A stretch of DNA of 64,000 nt from Aquipseudomonas guryensis (GCF_014164785.1 NZ_JACJFN010000002.1:558001-622000); one strand, 5' to 3'; numbered from the stretch's first letter, positions 36,595-46,264 are shown. Translations and numbers: made by a program. The notes: a model not told the origin generated them from the letters alone.

Positions 36595-36793
36595 AGAACC
36601 TGTCTACGATCTCCTGGCTGTCGGCCATCCTGCGTTAAAAATGGCCTCGGAAAGCTCATTTACAACTCGTAAACTCCGCTTCCTCGGCCGTTTGATTCGC
36701 TGACGTTCACCCTTCGGGCCAGCCTGCGGCTGTTACTCCCTCTGGTCGTTGCGTCTTGTCTGGCTCTAATCTAGAAGCTCGTAAACAGGTTCT
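36595..36793. repeat. 199-bp element with 15-bp terminal inverted repeats
   Basis: The 316-base gap between the DUF2802 gene and the rhodanese gene has no ORF of note. It holds AGAACCTGTCTACGA (36595-36609) and, inverted, TCGTAAACAGGTTCT (36779-36793), matching at 14 of 15 bases. Inside, GCTCATTTAC-N5-GTAAACTCCGCT (36654-36680) is flanked by imperfect inverted arms (AAATGGCCTCGGAA and TTCCTCGGCCGTTT). No transposase and no clear target duplication are seen. It looks like a small non-autonomous element or a Pseudomonas intergenic repeat; the inner core recurs near 60580. Confidence 0.65.
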
Positions 36794-36904
36794 TACTCCC
36801 TCCTGCTCTTAGCCCTTCGCCCGCTTGCGCGAATGGTTCCAAGCTGCCGATGACCGCCCACCTAAGCTGAAACTCAGGGTCTTGCCTTCCCATGGAGGTC
36901 TGCC

Positions 36905-37345
36905 ATGCGTTGCAGTCTGCTGTTGTTATGCCTGTTGCTGGTCTGGCGCGTGGAAGCCGCCGAAGCGCCGCTGGAGGTCAAGGGCGCGACCACGGTGAAT
37001 GCCATCCAGGCTCGCCAGCTCTATGAGTTCGGTGTGCTGTTCATCGATGTGCGACCTGCGCGCGAGTGGGCGTGGGGGCATGTGCACGGCGCCTTGCATC
37101 TGGACCTGCATGGCCGTTTCGCCGATCTAGCCGAGCCAGCCTGGCCGCGCAGCATGCCGATCGTGCTGTATTGCGACAGCGAGGTCTGCCCGCACAGCGC
37201 GCAAGCGGCCCAGCGTGCCGTGGGTTGGGGCTTCCAGCAGGTGTATTACTTCCGCTCCGGCTATTTCGCCTGGCAGCTGCTGGACTTCCCGCTGGGCAAG
37301 GGCAGCGAGAACGAGATGCTCGCGCTTATTCTTGAGGGGCGCTGA
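36905..37345 (+). CDS. Exported rhodanese-like protein
   Basis: A 146-residue protein with an N-terminal signal peptide (about 1-20, SLLLLCLLLVWRVEA) and one rhodanese domain. Seen: DVRPAREWAWGHVHGALHLDL, and the active-site loop with Cys90 (LYCDSEVCPHS). Rhodaneses carry sulfur or serve as regulatory domains; in the periplasm it may bind a thiol or metal. GGAGG at 36894-36898 precedes the ATG by 6 bases. The last 20 bases overlap the end of the convergent flhB-like gene. Confidence 0.85.
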   Translation: MRCSLLLLCLLLVWRVEAAEAPLEVKGATTVNAIQARQLYEFGVLFIDVRPAREWAWGHVHGALHLDLHGRFADLAEPAWPRSMPIVLYCDSEVCPHSAQAAQRAVGWGFQQVYYFRSGYFAWQLLDFPLGKGSENEMLALILEGR

Positions 37346-37652
37346 GCAGCGGTAGTGGCGGGGTGACGTCGCGCTCCTCGTCAAATCCGGGCGGGCACTT
37401 GCCCTTCAGGTACCAGGCGAAGGCGATGATCTCGGCGATGCTGCGATAGAGTGGTTCGGGAATCGCGTCGCCCAGCTCCATGCGCGCCAGCAGACGCACC
37501 AGTTCGGCATTCTCGTAGATCGGCACTTCGTATTCGCGGGCGATGGCCAGGATGGCTTCGGCCAGCTCGTCGTCGCCTTTGGCGGTCAGGCTGGGCGCGC
37601 TGCTGCCGTCATAGGACAGGGCGATGGCCTGGCGCGGTGCTTTCTGCTTCAT
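37326..37652 (-). CDS. FlhB C-terminal domain-like protein (FlhB2)
   Basis: A 108-residue protein resembling only the cytosolic C-terminal domain of FlhB (AIALSYDG..., IPIYENAELVRLLARMELGDAIPE style, here VPIYENAELVRLLARMELG). It lacks membrane segments and lacks the NPTH self-cleavage motif. Similar short proteins (YlqH type) occur with a FliK-like partner in several bacteria. Here the partner gene directly precedes it on the minus strand with a 4-base ATGA overlap. Likely role: accessory to the export specificity switch; unproven. Confidence 0.85.
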   Translation of the reverse strand: MKQKAPRQAIALSYDGSSAPSLTAKGDDELAEAILAIAREYEVPIYENAELVRLLARMELGDAIPEPLYRSIAEIIAFAWYLKGKCPPGFDEERDVTPPLPLLSAPQE

Positions 37653-39205
37653 GCGGTTTCATCTACCCAGCGTTGTTCCACATGGGTTTTGGGCCCTTGC
37701 GGTGGCATGCCCTGGCGACAGGCCAGCTCGCCGACCTCCAGCCCCGCAGCGAGCAGGCGCTCGCGCAGATGGCCCAGTTCGTGGTCGATCAGTTCGGCGG
37801 TGTTCGAGCGTTCGGCCCATAGCTGACTCGACAGGCTGCCGCGGATCAACTGCGCCTGGACCTGCAGCGGCCCCAGCGGCTCCAGATCGAAGGCCAGCTC
37901 GACCCGCCACAGCACCTCCTTCTGCTCCTTCTTGCTGGCGTTGTTCTGCTCTTCACGCTGCAGCTTGATCTGCAGCGGCACGATGTCCTGGTGATTGCGC
38001 ATCGGCAGCTCCAGCTGCCAGGTCGTCAGCAGGTTGCCTTCGGCCGTTACCTGGCTCTGCGCCAGGCTCGACAGCTGATGGGTCTGCAGGCGGGATACGG
38101 CGGCGGCGGCCAGCTTCAGCAGGGCTTCCAGATCGGCCTCGCCCTCCATCGATTGCAGCAGGCGCGAGGGCAGGGGGAAACTCAGCCCTTGCTGGCGCAG
38201 ATTGGCCTGGCCGAGACTGCCCAGGGCGTTGCGCACCAGGGCCGGCAGTGCCTGAGCCAATGCAGTAGCGGTGCTGACGGCGCCGAGAGTGCCTGGCAGT
38301 GCTGGTGCGGTCGGTAGATTGGGTAGCAGTTGCGCGACCAGGCGCAGCAGGTTGGCCTTGAGATCCTGTGGCAGGTTGCTGGTCTGGCCGCCCAGCAGTT
38401 TTGCTTCGAGGAATAGGCCGCTGTTTTCCAGGGCCTGGGCGAGGCCCTTGGGAGTACTCAGCTGGCCGGCTTCCGGTAGCAGGCCGAGCAGCTTGTCGAC
38501 ACTGGCGCGCAGGTTTTCCGGCAGAGCGTTTTGCTGGCTCAGGCCCTGCAGGTTTTTCAACAACCCTTCCAGTGAGCCTTGGCGACCCTGCTGGGTGGCC
38601 AGTTGTTGACCCAGCACCAACTGATCGAGGCGACCGCTCAGAGGCAGGAAGTTAAGTGCCTGGCTGCCCTGTACCTGGGCCGTCAGCAGGCTGCCAATGG
38701 GCAGGGGCAGAGGGGTTTCCACACTGAGTTTGCTGCCGGCCAGCGGGGTGTTGAGCAAGCTGACCAGCACTTTGTAGACGGCCTCTTGGGTCTTGACCTG
38801 TACCAGCTGTTCGCGAGCCTCGACCTTGCCTTGCAGGAGGGTACCGATTGGCAGTTGCTGCAGGTCCAGACTCGTCAGCACCTTGCTGTTGCCGGTTTGC
38901 AAGGCCAGCAGCAGGCGAGTGTCCGACAGCGCGGTTACTGCCAGCGCCGTGCCCTGGTTCAAGGGGCGCGAGCTGCTGGCTTCCACCGTGGTCTGTTTGC
39001 CGTTGTCCAGGGTCAGCTTGAGCAGCAGTTGAAAGCTTTGCGCGACTTCCTTGAGCGCCACCACCTCTGCCTTGGCCGTCTGCCCAGTCGCGAGCAGGCC
39101 TTCCAGTGGCTGCAGCAACTTGACGGCCAGGTCGGCAGCAGGCTGCGCCGGGCGCGTTGGCGGCGGTGTTGGCGGAAGTGGGCGAGGGCTGGTGATTTCT
39201 GCCAT
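37649..39205 (-). CDS. FliK-like flagellar hook-length control domain protein
   Basis: A 518-residue protein rich in Leu, Gln and Ala with a C-terminal FliK-type domain (about 410-500, WQLELPMRNHQDIVPLQIKL, WRVELAFDLEPLGPLQVQAQL). The long N-terminal portion (about 30-380) is low in complexity and helical, with an RNA-polymerase-like or ruler-like repetitive look but no clear domain. The start is set at 39205 because it gives MAEITSPRPL; the frame is open for 30 more codons without a binding site. It is co-transcribed with the FlhB-like gene and lies divergent from ccmA. Different from the canonical fliK at 14272. Confidence 0.8.
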   Translation of the reverse strand: MAEITSPRPLPPTPPPTRPAQPAADLAVKLLQPLEGLLATGQTAKAEVVALKEVAQSFQLLLKLTLDNGKQTTVEASSSRPLNQGTALAVTALSDTRLLLALQTGNSKVLTSLDLQQLPIGTLLQGKVEAREQLVQVKTQEAVYKVLVSLLNTPLAGSKLSVETPLPLPIGSLLTAQVQGSQALNFLPLSGRLDQLVLGQQLATQQGRQGSLEGLLKNLQGLSQQNALPENLRASVDKLLGLLPEAGQLSTPKGLAQALENSGLFLEAKLLGGQTSNLPQDLKANLLRLVAQLLPNLPTAPALPGTLGAVSTATALAQALPALVRNALGSLGQANLRQQGLSFPLPSRLLQSMEGEADLEALLKLAAAAVSRLQTHQLSSLAQSQVTAEGNLLTTWQLELPMRNHQDIVPLQIKLQREEQNNASKKEQKEVLWRVELAFDLEPLGPLQVQAQLIRGSLSSQLWAERSNTAELIDHELGHLRERLLAAGLEVGELACRQGMPPQGPKTHVEQRWVDETA

Positions 39206-39236
39206 TGCCGGGTTACACCCTGTCGAAAAAGCCGGC

Positions 39237-39264
39237 TTCGAGGGCGGAGCCCGGCATGTATAAT
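39237..39264 (+). promoter_or_regulatory. Candidate promoter of the ccm operon
   Basis: A perfect TATAAT at 39259-39264 lies inside the palindrome CGGCAT-GTATA-ATGCCG, 77 bases before ccmA and pointing to it. The -35 region (TTCGAG at 39237-39242) is poor, so an activator or other sigma contact may be needed. The same gap must also hold the divergent promoter for the fliK-like gene. Confidence 0.4.
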
Positions 39265-39340
39265 GCCGCCCCGTTCGGGCCGGCTGTGCAGTCAACTTGC
39301 GTCAGTATAGCGGCCTGAATATTGCCGACTTGAACCCCTG

Positions 39341-39991
39341 ATGGGTAGCCATGCCTTGACCAGCCTGCATCTAGAAGCCCAAGCCCTTGCCTGCGAGCGG
39401 GATTGGCGCCTGCTCTTCGAGGGGCTGGACCTGCACCTGTCCGGCGGCACCCTGCTGCAGGTCAGTGGGCCCAATGGCAGTGGCAAGACCAGCCTGCTGC
39501 GCCTGTTGGCGGGTTTGATGCAGCCCACGGCGGGGGTGGTGCTGCTCAATGGCAAGTCCTTGGCCAAACAGCATGGCGAGCTCGGCCGCAGTCTGGTATG
39601 GATCGGCCACGCCGCGGGGATCAAGGGCCTGCTGACTGCCGAAGAAAACCTCGCCTGGCTGTGCGCACTGCATTGCCCGGCCGAGCGCGAGGCGATCTGG
39701 CAGGCGCTGGCCGCCGTCGGCCTGCGCGGCTTCGAGGATGTGCCCTGTCACACCCTGTCCGCCGGGCAGCAGCGCCGCGTGGCACTTGCCCGTCTGTACC
39801 TCGATGCACCGCCGCTGTGGATTCTCGATGAACCCTTCACTGCCCTCGACAAACAGGGGGTGGCCCAGCTGGAGAACCATCTGGCCCGGCACTGCGAGCA
39901 GGGCGGCATCGTCGTGCTGACCACTCACCACACGCTCAGCGAAAAGCCCTCCGGCTACCGCGAGCTTGAGCTCGGCAGGCCAGCAGCATGA
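39341..39991 (+). CDS. ccmA: Heme exporter ATPase CcmA
   Basis: A 216-residue ABC ATPase of the cytochrome c maturation system I. Walker [10 protein letters not shown], signature LSAGQQRR, Walker B LWILDEP and switch His (TTHH) are all visible. With CcmB, CcmC and CcmD it releases heme-loaded CcmE. The ATG at 39341 is used; a TTG at 39356 gives a start closer to the P. aeruginosa protein. First gene of ccmABCDEFGHI; ccmB overlaps by four bases. Confidence 0.96.
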   Translation: MGSHALTSLHLEAQALACERDWRLLFEGLDLHLSGGTLLQVSGPNGSGKTSLLRLLAGLMQPTAGVVLLNGKSLAKQHGELGRSLVWIGHAAGIKGLLTAEENLAWLCALHCPAEREAIWQALAAVGLRGFEDVPCHTLSAGQQRRVALARLYLDAPPLWILDEPFTALDKQGVAQLENHLARHCEQGGIVVLTTHHTLSEKPSGYRELELGRPAA

Positions 39992-40659
39992 GCAGTGTTT
40001 TCCTGCAATTGGTTGCCCGCGAGGCACGCCTGCTGTTTCGCCGTCCGGCGGAACTGGCTAATCCTTTGGTGTTTTTCGCCATCGTCATTGCGCTCTTTCC
40101 CTTGGCTGTCGGTCCTGAGAGTCAATTGTTGCAAAGCCTTTCGCCGGGCCTGGTCTGGGTGGCTGCGCTATTGGCCGTGTTGCTCTCGCTAGACGGGCTT
40201 TTCCGCAGTGATTTCGAGGATGGCTCGTTGGAGCAGTGGGTCCTTTCGTCGCACCCCCTGCCTCTTCTGGTGTTGGCCAAGGTGCTGGCACACTGGGCTT
40301 TCTCTGGGTTAGCTCTGGTCATCCTGTCGCCGTTGCTGGCACTGATGCTGGGCTTGCCTACGCGCTGCCTGTCGGTGTTGCTGTTGTCTCTGCTGCTGGG
40401 CACTCCGGTGCTCAGCCTGCTTGGCGCGGTGGGTGCGGCGCTGACTGTCGGCCTCAAGCGTGGCGGCCTGCTGTTGGCGCTGCTGATTCTGCCGCTGTAC
40501 ATCCCGGTGCTGATTCTTGGCAGTGGGGCGTTGCAGGCGGCCCTGCAAGGATTGCCGGCAGCCGGTCACCTGTTGTGGCTGGCCAGCCTGACTGCCCTGG
40601 CAGTCACCCTGACACCCTTTGCAATTGCCGCTGGCTTGAAGATCAGCGTTGGCGAATAA
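39988..40659 (+). CDS. ccmB: Heme exporter membrane protein CcmB
   Basis: A 223-residue polytopic protein, the membrane partner of CcmA, with about six hydrophobic segments (e.g. [18 protein letters not shown]) and the family segment [19 protein letters not shown]. It overlaps ccmA by ATGA and is followed by ccmC. Confidence 0.96.
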   Translation: MSSVFLQLVAREARLLFRRPAELANPLVFFAIVIALFPLAVGPESQLLQSLSPGLVWVAALLAVLLSLDGLFRSDFEDGSLEQWVLSSHPLPLLVLAKVLAHWAFSGLALVILSPLLALMLGLPTRCLSVLLLSLLLGTPVLSLLGAVGAALTVGLKRGGLLLALLILPLYIPVLILGSGALQAALQGLPAAGHLLWLASLTALAVTLTPFAIAAGLKISVGE

Positions 40660-40678
40660 CTACAGAGTTACCGTGAAG

Positions 40679-41434
40679 ATGAACTGGACCTGGTTTCACA
40701 AGTGGGGCTCACCCAAGTGGTTCTACGAGATGAGCGGGCGCTGGCTGCCCTGGCTGGCTGCTGCCGCTGTGGTGCTGCTGGTGGTTGGCCTGGTCTGGGG
40801 GCTGGCCTTCGCGCCGCCGGAGAAGTACCAGGGCAATAGCTACCGGATCATTTATATCCACGTGCCGGCCGCTTTTCTCGCCCAGTCCTGTTATCTGCTG
40901 ATGGCGGTGGCGGGTGCGGTCGGGCTGATCTGGAAGATGAAACTGGCGGATGTCGCCCTGCAGCAGGCCGCACCGATCGGTGCCTGGCTGTGCTTCATCG
41001 CGCTGGTTACTGGTGCCATCTGGGGTAAGCCGACCTGGGGCACCTACTGGGTGTGGGATGCACGGCTGACTTCGATGCTGATCCTGCTGTTCCTCTATTT
41101 TGGCGTGATCGCCCTCGGCAATGCCATCAGCAACCGCGACAGCGCGGCCAAGGCCTGTGCCGTGCTAGCCCTGGTTGGTGCAGTGAACATCCCGATCATC
41201 CAGAAGTCGGTGGAGTGGTGGAACACCCTGCACCAGCCGGCCACCTTCAAGGTCACGGGCAAGGCCAGCATGAGTGCGGAGATGTGGTTGCCGCTGCTGA
41301 TCTCGGTACTGGGTTTTTATTGCTTCCTGGGTGCGGTGCTGTTTATGCGCATGCGCCTGGAAGTGCTGCGTCGCGAAGCCCGCAGCAGCTGGGCTCAGGC
41401 CGAAGTAGCACGGCTGGTCGGGGGTAAGGCATGA
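40679..41434 (+). CDS. ccmC: Heme chaperone-loading protein CcmC
   Basis: A 251-residue six-helix protein that passes heme to CcmE. The tryptophan-rich heme-binding motif [13 protein letters not shown] is present, with the flanking heme-ligand histidines expected for the family. The ATG at 40679 matches the [14 protein letters not shown] start of other Pseudomonas CcmC; a TTG further upstream inside ccmB is unlikely. The stop overlaps ccmD by four bases. Confidence 0.95.
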   Translation: MNWTWFHKWGSPKWFYEMSGRWLPWLAAAAVVLLVVGLVWGLAFAPPEKYQGNSYRIIYIHVPAAFLAQSCYLLMAVAGAVGLIWKMKLADVALQQAAPIGAWLCFIALVTGAIWGKPTWGTYWVWDARLTSMLILLFLYFGVIALGNAISNRDSAAKACAVLALVGAVNIPIIQKSVEWWNTLHQPATFKVTGKASMSAEMWLPLLISVLGFYCFLGAVLFMRMRLEVLRREARSSWAQAEVARLVGGKA

Positions 41435-41607
41435 GTTTTTCGTCCTTCGGTGAGTTCCTTGCCATGGGTACCCACGGACCGTATGTCTGGTCGGCCTATG
41501 CCATCAGCCTGGCCGTACTGGCTCTCAACGTCGCCCTGCCGATCCTGGCGCGGCGTCGTTACCTGCAAGACGAGGCGCGCCGTTTGCGCCGGGAGAAACA
41601 ACAGTGA
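41431..41607 (+). CDS. ccmD: Small heme exporter subunit CcmD
   Basis: A 58-residue protein with one membrane helix (about residues 18-40, [20 protein letters not shown]) and a basic C-terminal tail ([16 protein letters not shown]). This is the standard CcmD form and size; CcmD links the CcmABC complex and releases holo-CcmE. ATGA overlap with ccmC and GTGA overlap with ccmE. Confidence 0.93.
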   Translation: MSFSSFGEFLAMGTHGPYVWSAYAISLAVLALNVALPILARRRYLQDEARRLRREKQQ

Positions 41608-42056
41608 ACGCGGTCCGCAAGAAACGCCTGTACATCGTCCTCGCCATCCTGATCGGCGCCGGCATCGCTGTGGCGCTCGCCCTGATGGCGCTGAGCCAGA
41701 ACATCAACCTGTTCTACACGCCGACTCAGATCGCCAATGGCGAAGCGCCGGTCGATACCCGTATCCGCGCCGGCGGCATGGTCGCCGAAGGCTCATTGAA
41801 ACGCAGCGGCGATTCGCTGGACGTGGAGTTCGTGGTCACCGACTTCGCCAAGAACGTCACCATCCGTTATCGCGGCATCCTTCCGGATCTGTTCCGCGAA
41901 GGGCAGGGCATTGTCGCCCTGGGCAAGCTGAATGCCGATGGGGTGCTGGTGGCCGATGAAGTACTGGCCAAGCACGACGAGAACTACATGCCGCCGGAAG
42001 TGACCAAGGCGCTGCAGGAAAGCGGTCAGCTGCAGCCTGGCAAGAGCGAGGGTTGA
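41604..42056 (+). CDS. ccmE: Periplasmic heme chaperone CcmE
   Basis: A 150-residue membrane-anchored protein with a GTG start overlapping the ccmD stop. N-terminal helix ([20 protein letters not shown]), OB-fold beta-barrel, and the heme-attachment histidine in the [12 protein letters not shown] motif, close to the C terminus. It carries heme from CcmC to CcmF. Confidence 0.96.
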   Translation: MNAVRKKRLYIVLAILIGAGIAVALALMALSQNINLFYTPTQIANGEAPVDTRIRAGGMVAEGSLKRSGDSLDVEFVVTDFAKNVTIRYRGILPDLFREGQGIVALGKLNADGVLVADEVLAKHDENYMPPEVTKALQESGQLQPGKSEG

Positions 42057-42058
42057 GC

Positions 42059-44047
42059 ATGAACCTGAATCTGATGGTGCCCGAGCTGGGCCACCTGGCG
42101 CTGATCCTCGCCCTGTGCCTGACCCTGGTGCAGGCCAGCTTGCCGCTGATCGGCGCCTGGCGCGGTGATCGCCAGTGGATGAGCCTGGCGCAGCCGGCAG
42201 CCTGGGGCCAGTTCGCCTTTCTGCTGTTTTCATTTGCCTGTTTGACCTGGTCGTTCATGGTCGACGATTTCTCCGTCGCCTACGTGGCCAGCAACTCCAA
42301 CAGTGCCTTGCCCTGGTACTACAAGTTCAGTGCCGTGTGGGGCGCCCACGAAGGTTCGCTACTGCTGTGGGCGCTGATCCTGGCGGGCTGGACCTTTGCC
42401 GTGTCGATCTTCTCCCGGCAGTTGCCGGAAGTGATGCTGGCCCGCGTGCTGGCGGTGATGGGCATGATCAGCATCGGCTTTTTGCTGTTCCTGATCGTCA
42501 CCTCCAACCCCTTCGAACGCCTGCTGCCGGACATGCCGCAGGACGGCCGCGACCTCAATCCGCTGCTGCAGGATATCGGCCTGATCGTCCATCCGCCGAT
42601 GCTGTACATGGGTTATGTCGGCTTCTCCGTGGCCTTCGCCTTCGCCATCGCCGCGCTGCTCGGCGGCAAGCTGGATGCCGCCTGGGCGCGCTGGTCGCGG
42701 CCATGGACCATCGTTGCCTGGGCCTTCCTCGGCATCGGTATCGCCCTGGGTTCCTGGTGGGCCTATTACGAACTCGGCTGGGGTGGCTGGTGGTTCTGGG
42801 ACCCGGTAGAGAATGCCTCCTTCATGCCCTGGCTGGTCGGCACGGCGTTGATCCACTCCCTCGCCGTGACCGAGAAGCGAGGCGTGTTTAAGAGCTGGAC
42901 CGTGCTGCTGGCCATCGCCGCGTTCTCCCTGAGCCTGCTTGGCACCTTCCTCGTACGTTCCGGGGTGCTGACCTCGGTACACGCCTTTGCCACCGATCCG
43001 GAGCGCGGCGTGTTCATCCTGGCGTTCCTGCTACTGGTGGTCGGCGGTTCGCTGGCGCTGTTCGCCGTGCGTGCACCGGTGGTCAAGAGTCAGGTCGGCT
43101 TCGCTTTGTGGTCGCGCGAGACCCTGCTGCTGGCCAATAACCTGGTGCTGGTGGTGGCGGCCTCGATGATCCTGCTCGGCACGCTCTACCCGTTGGTGCT
43201 GGATGCGCTGAGCGGCGCCAAGCTGTCGGTCGGTCCGCCTTACTTCAACGCGCTGTTCGTGCCGCTGATGGCCCTGCTGATGCTGGTGATGGCGATCGGC
43301 GTGCTGGTGCGCTGGAAGGACACACCGGTACGCTGGCTGCTCGGCATGCTCGCGCCGGTACTGCTCGGCAGCGCCGCGCTGGGTGGCTTGGCTACCTGGC
43401 TGTTCGGTGACTTCAGCTGGGCTGTGCTGGCGGTGTTCCTGCTGGCGGCCTGGGTGCTGCTGGCCGGCGTGCGCGACCTGTTCGACAAGACCCGGCACAA
43501 GGGCCTGCTCAAGGGCATCCTGAGTCTCAACAGCAGTTATTGGGGCATGCAGCTCGCGCATCTGGGTATCGCCGTGTGCGCCATCGGCGTGGTGCTGGTC
43601 AGTCAGGGCAGCGCCGAGCGCGACCTGCGCCTGGCCCCTGGCGAGTCGCTGGAACTGGGTGGCTACCGTTTCGTCTTCGAGGGCGCTGAACACTTCGAAG
43701 GCCCCAACTTCACTTCGGACAAGGGCACCATCCGTGTGCTTGAAGACGGCGAGGAAGTTGCGCTGCTGCATCCGGAAAAGCGCCTGTACACCGTGCAGAA
43801 CATGCCGATGACTGAGGCCGGTATCGACGCCGGTTTCACCCGCGACCTCTACGTGGCGCTCGGTGAGCCGCTGGAAGACGGCGCCTGGGCGGTGCGCGTG
43901 CACATCAAACCCTACGTGCGCTGGATCTGGTTCGGCGGCCTGATGATGGGCCTGGGCGGTCTGCTGGCCGCTTTCGACAAGCGCTACCGGGTCAAGGTCA
44001 AAACCCGCGTGCGCGATGCCCTCGGCTTGAATGGGGTGGCAGCATGA
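42059..44047 (+). CDS. ccmF: Cytochrome c heme lyase subunit CcmF
   Basis: A 662-residue protein with many membrane segments that attaches heme to apocytochrome c. The WWD-type heme motif GWGGWWFWDPVENASFMPW is complete, and the upstream region SALPWYYKFSAVWGAHEGSLLLW fits the family. ATG at 42059 with GAGGG 6 bases before; a TTG two codons upstream is not supported. Overlaps ccmG by four bases. Confidence 0.96.
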   Translation: MNLNLMVPELGHLALILALCLTLVQASLPLIGAWRGDRQWMSLAQPAAWGQFAFLLFSFACLTWSFMVDDFSVAYVASNSNSALPWYYKFSAVWGAHEGSLLLWALILAGWTFAVSIFSRQLPEVMLARVLAVMGMISIGFLLFLIVTSNPFERLLPDMPQDGRDLNPLLQDIGLIVHPPMLYMGYVGFSVAFAFAIAALLGGKLDAAWARWSRPWTIVAWAFLGIGIALGSWWAYYELGWGGWWFWDPVENASFMPWLVGTALIHSLAVTEKRGVFKSWTVLLAIAAFSLSLLGTFLVRSGVLTSVHAFATDPERGVFILAFLLLVVGGSLALFAVRAPVVKSQVGFALWSRETLLLANNLVLVVAASMILLGTLYPLVLDALSGAKLSVGPPYFNALFVPLMALLMLVMAIGVLVRWKDTPVRWLLGMLAPVLLGSAALGGLATWLFGDFSWAVLAVFLLAAWVLLAGVRDLFDKTRHKGLLKGILSLNSSYWGMQLAHLGIAVCAIGVVLVSQGSAERDLRLAPGESLELGGYRFVFEGAEHFEGPNFTSDKGTIRVLEDGEEVALLHPEKRLYTVQNMPMTEAGIDAGFTRDLYVALGEPLEDGAWAVRVHIKPYVRWIWFGGLMMGLGGLLAAFDKRYRVKVKTRVRDALGLNGVAA

Positions 44048-44577
44048 AACGGCTGATCCTGCTGTTACCGCTGGTGTTGTTCCTCGGCGTTTCGGTCTTT
44101 CTCTACCGTGGCCTGTTCCTCAATCCACAGGAGCTGCCTTCGGCGCTCATCGACAAACCGCTGCCGGCCTTCAGCCTGCCGGACCTGAAGAACGAGCAGC
44201 GCCTGATCACCGAGAAGGACCTCAAGGGGCCAGCGCTGGTCAATGTCTGGGCTACCTGGTGCCCGACCTGCAAGGCCGAGCACCAGATGCTCAATCGCCT
44301 GGCCGAGGCCGGTGTGGTGATCCACGGGGTCAACTACAAGGATGACGGCGCGGCCGCACGCCAGTGGCTCAAGGACTACCTCGATCCCTATCAGGTCAAC
44401 ATAGCCGACCCGCAGGGCTCGCTGGGCATCAACCTGGGTGTCTATGGCGCGCCGGAAACCTTCCTGATCGACGCCCAGGGCATCATCCGCCACAAGTACG
44501 TCGGCGCTATCGATGAGAAAGTCTGGCGCGAGGAGCTGGCGCCGCGCTACCAGGCCCTGCTGGAGGAGAAGCCGTGA
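44044..44577 (+). CDS. ccmG: Thiol:disulfide oxidoreductase CcmG (DsbE)
   Basis: A 177-residue membrane-anchored thioredoxin-like protein. N-terminal helix (LLLPLVLFLGVSVFLYRGLF) and active site WCPTC in VNVWATWCPTCKAEH. It keeps apocytochrome thiols reduced. It overlaps ccmF (ATGA) and ccmH (GTGA). Confidence 0.95.
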   Translation: MKRLILLLPLVLFLGVSVFLYRGLFLNPQELPSALIDKPLPAFSLPDLKNEQRLITEKDLKGPALVNVWATWCPTCKAEHQMLNRLAEAGVVIHGVNYKDDGAAARQWLKDYLDPYQVNIADPQGSLGINLGVYGAPETFLIDAQGIIRHKYVGAIDEKVWREELAPRYQALLEEKP

Positions 44578-45056
44578 AGCGTCTGCTGATCGCCTGTCTG
44601 CTCGGCTTGAGTCTGGTTGGCATGAGCTGGGCTGCCATCGACACCTACCAGTTCAAGGACGAAGCCGAGCGCGAGCGTTTCCGTACGCTCACCGCGGAGC
44701 TGCGTTGCCCCAAGTGCCAGAACCAGAACATCGCCGACTCCAATGCGCCGATTGCCACCGACCTGCGCCGGGAAATCTTCCGCATGCTGGAGGAGGGCAA
44801 GAGCAACGCCGAGATCGTCGACTTCCTGGTGCTGCGCTACGGCGACTTCGTGCTCTACAAACCACCGGTAGATACCCGCACCTACCTGCTCTGGTACGGC
44901 CCGTTCGCACTGCTCGGCTTGGGCGTCTTTGGGCTCGGCGTGTTGGTGCTGCGCCGGCGCAAGGTGGAGAACAATCCGGCACAGGTTGCCTTGTCGACCA
45001 GTGAAAACCAGCGCCTCGATGCGCTGCTCAAGCAAAACTCCCAGGACCCCAAATGA
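44574..45056 (+). CDS. ccmH: Cytochrome c maturation protein CcmH
   Basis: A 160-residue protein with a GTG start: a signal-like N terminus, the [11 protein letters not shown] redox motif (CxxC), and a C-terminal membrane helix ([22 protein letters not shown]) with a basic tail. It reduces the apocytochrome heme site with CcmG. The end overlaps ccmI by four bases. Confidence 0.95.
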   Translation: MKRLLIACLLGLSLVGMSWAAIDTYQFKDEAERERFRTLTAELRCPKCQNQNIADSNAPIATDLRREIFRMLEEGKSNAEIVDFLVLRYGDFVLYKPPVDTRTYLLWYGPFALLGLGVFGLGVLVLRRRKVENNPAQVALSTSENQRLDALLKQNSQDPK

Positions 45057-46264
45057 TCGAATTCTGGCTCGCTGCCGGCCTGCTGTTGCTGGTCGCCCTG
45101 GCTTTTCTGCTGATTCCCGTACTGCGTGGGCGCAAGGCGCAGGCCGAAGAAGACCGTACCGCGCTGAACGTTGCTCTCTATCAGGAACGCCTGGCTGAGC
45201 TGCAAGGCCAGCAGGCTGCTGGTGTGCTGACTGCCGAGCAGTTGCAGGCGGGGCAGGCCGAGGCCGCCCGCGAGTTGCTGGCCGATACCGAAGGCACGAC
45301 TGGCGAGCGTGTCTCCCGTCTGGGCAAGGCGCTGCCGCTGATTGCCGCACTGTTGGTGCCCTTCGCCGGCTTGGGCCTGTATATGCACTGGGGCGCCAGC
45401 CAGCAGCTGGCCGAGCTGGAAAGTCCAAGCCTGCCGGGCATCGGCGAGATGACCGCCAAGCTGGAGCGGGCGGTGCAGGACGATCCCAAGTCGGCTGAAT
45501 CCTGGTACTTCCTCGGTCGCATCTACATGGCCCAGGAGCGTGCCGGCGAGGCCGCTGCTGCCTATGAACAGGCGGTCGGCATTGCTGGGCGGGCGCCGGA
45601 GCTGCTCGGGCAGTGGGCCCAGGCCCTGTACTTCGCCAATCAGAAACAGTGGTCGGAACAGATCCAGGCGCTGACCGACGAAGCGCTAAAAGCTGATCCA
45701 CAGGAAGCGACCAGTCTTGGCCTGCTGGGGATTGCCGCGTTCGAGGATGAGCGTTTCGCCGAAGCCATCGACTATTGGCAGCGCCTGGTGGCGCTGATGC
45801 CAGCGGAGGATCCGTCCCGCCAGTCGATTCAAGGCGGTATCGAGCGGGCCCGCGAGCGCTTACAAGCGGCGGGTCAGCCTGCGCCGGCTGGCGATACTGA
45901 TACGCTGACCAAGTCGATGCCGCTGCTCAAGGTGCGCGTCGAACTGGCCCCTGCACTGCAGGCCAAGGTGCAGCCGGGTGACACGGTGTTTGTCTTTGCC
46001 CGTGCGGTGTCCGGCCCGCCGATGCCGCTGGCGGTCAAACGCCTGACGGTGGCCGAGCTGCCGGCGGACGTCGAGCTGAGCGACCGCGATGCGATGATGG
46101 AGCAACTGAAGATTTCCAGTTTCGCGCAAGTACAGCTGGTGGCGCGGATTTCGCGGGCTGGCAATGCCACTGCCGGCGAGTGGATCGGCAACAGTCAGCC
46201 GATTGCCAGTAGCAGTCGCGATCCTCAGCAGTTGTTGATCGACAGCGCGGACCAGCGCAAATGA
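45053..46264 (+). CDS. ccmI: Cytochrome c maturation chaperone CcmI (CycH)
   Basis: A 403-residue protein. The N terminus carries two membrane segments (about 4-22 and 92-112) with a coiled linker between; the middle is a tetratricopeptide-repeat region ([25 protein letters not shown], about 145-280) and the C-terminal domain is beta-rich ([32 protein letters not shown]). CcmI delivers the C terminus of apocytochrome c to CcmFH. Last ccm gene; the lipoprotein gene downstream overlaps it by four bases. Confidence 0.94.
   Translation: MIEFWLAAGLLLLVALAFLLIPVLRGRKAQAEEDRTALNVALYQERLAELQGQQAAGVLTAEQLQAGQAEAARELLADTEGTTGERVSRLGKALPLIAALLVPFAGLGLYMHWGASQQLAELESPSLPGIGEMTAKLERAVQDDPKSAESWYFLGRIYMAQERAGEAAAAYEQAVGIAGRAPELLGQWAQALYFANQKQWSEQIQALTDEALKADPQEATSLGLLGIAAFEDERFAEAIDYWQRLVALMPAEDPSRQSIQGGIERARERLQAAGQPAPAGDTDTLTKSMPLLKVRVELAPALQAKVQPGDTVFVFARAVSGPPMPLAVKRLTVAELPADVELSDRDAMMEQLKISSFAQVQLVARISRAGNATAGEWIGNSQPIASSSRDPQQLLIDSADQRK

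Noticed and set aside
36846..36853. GCCGATGA, similar to a FliA -10 box, before the rhodanese gene
   Set aside because: No TCAAG- or TAAA-like -35 at 15 bases upstream (the bases there are TGCGC).
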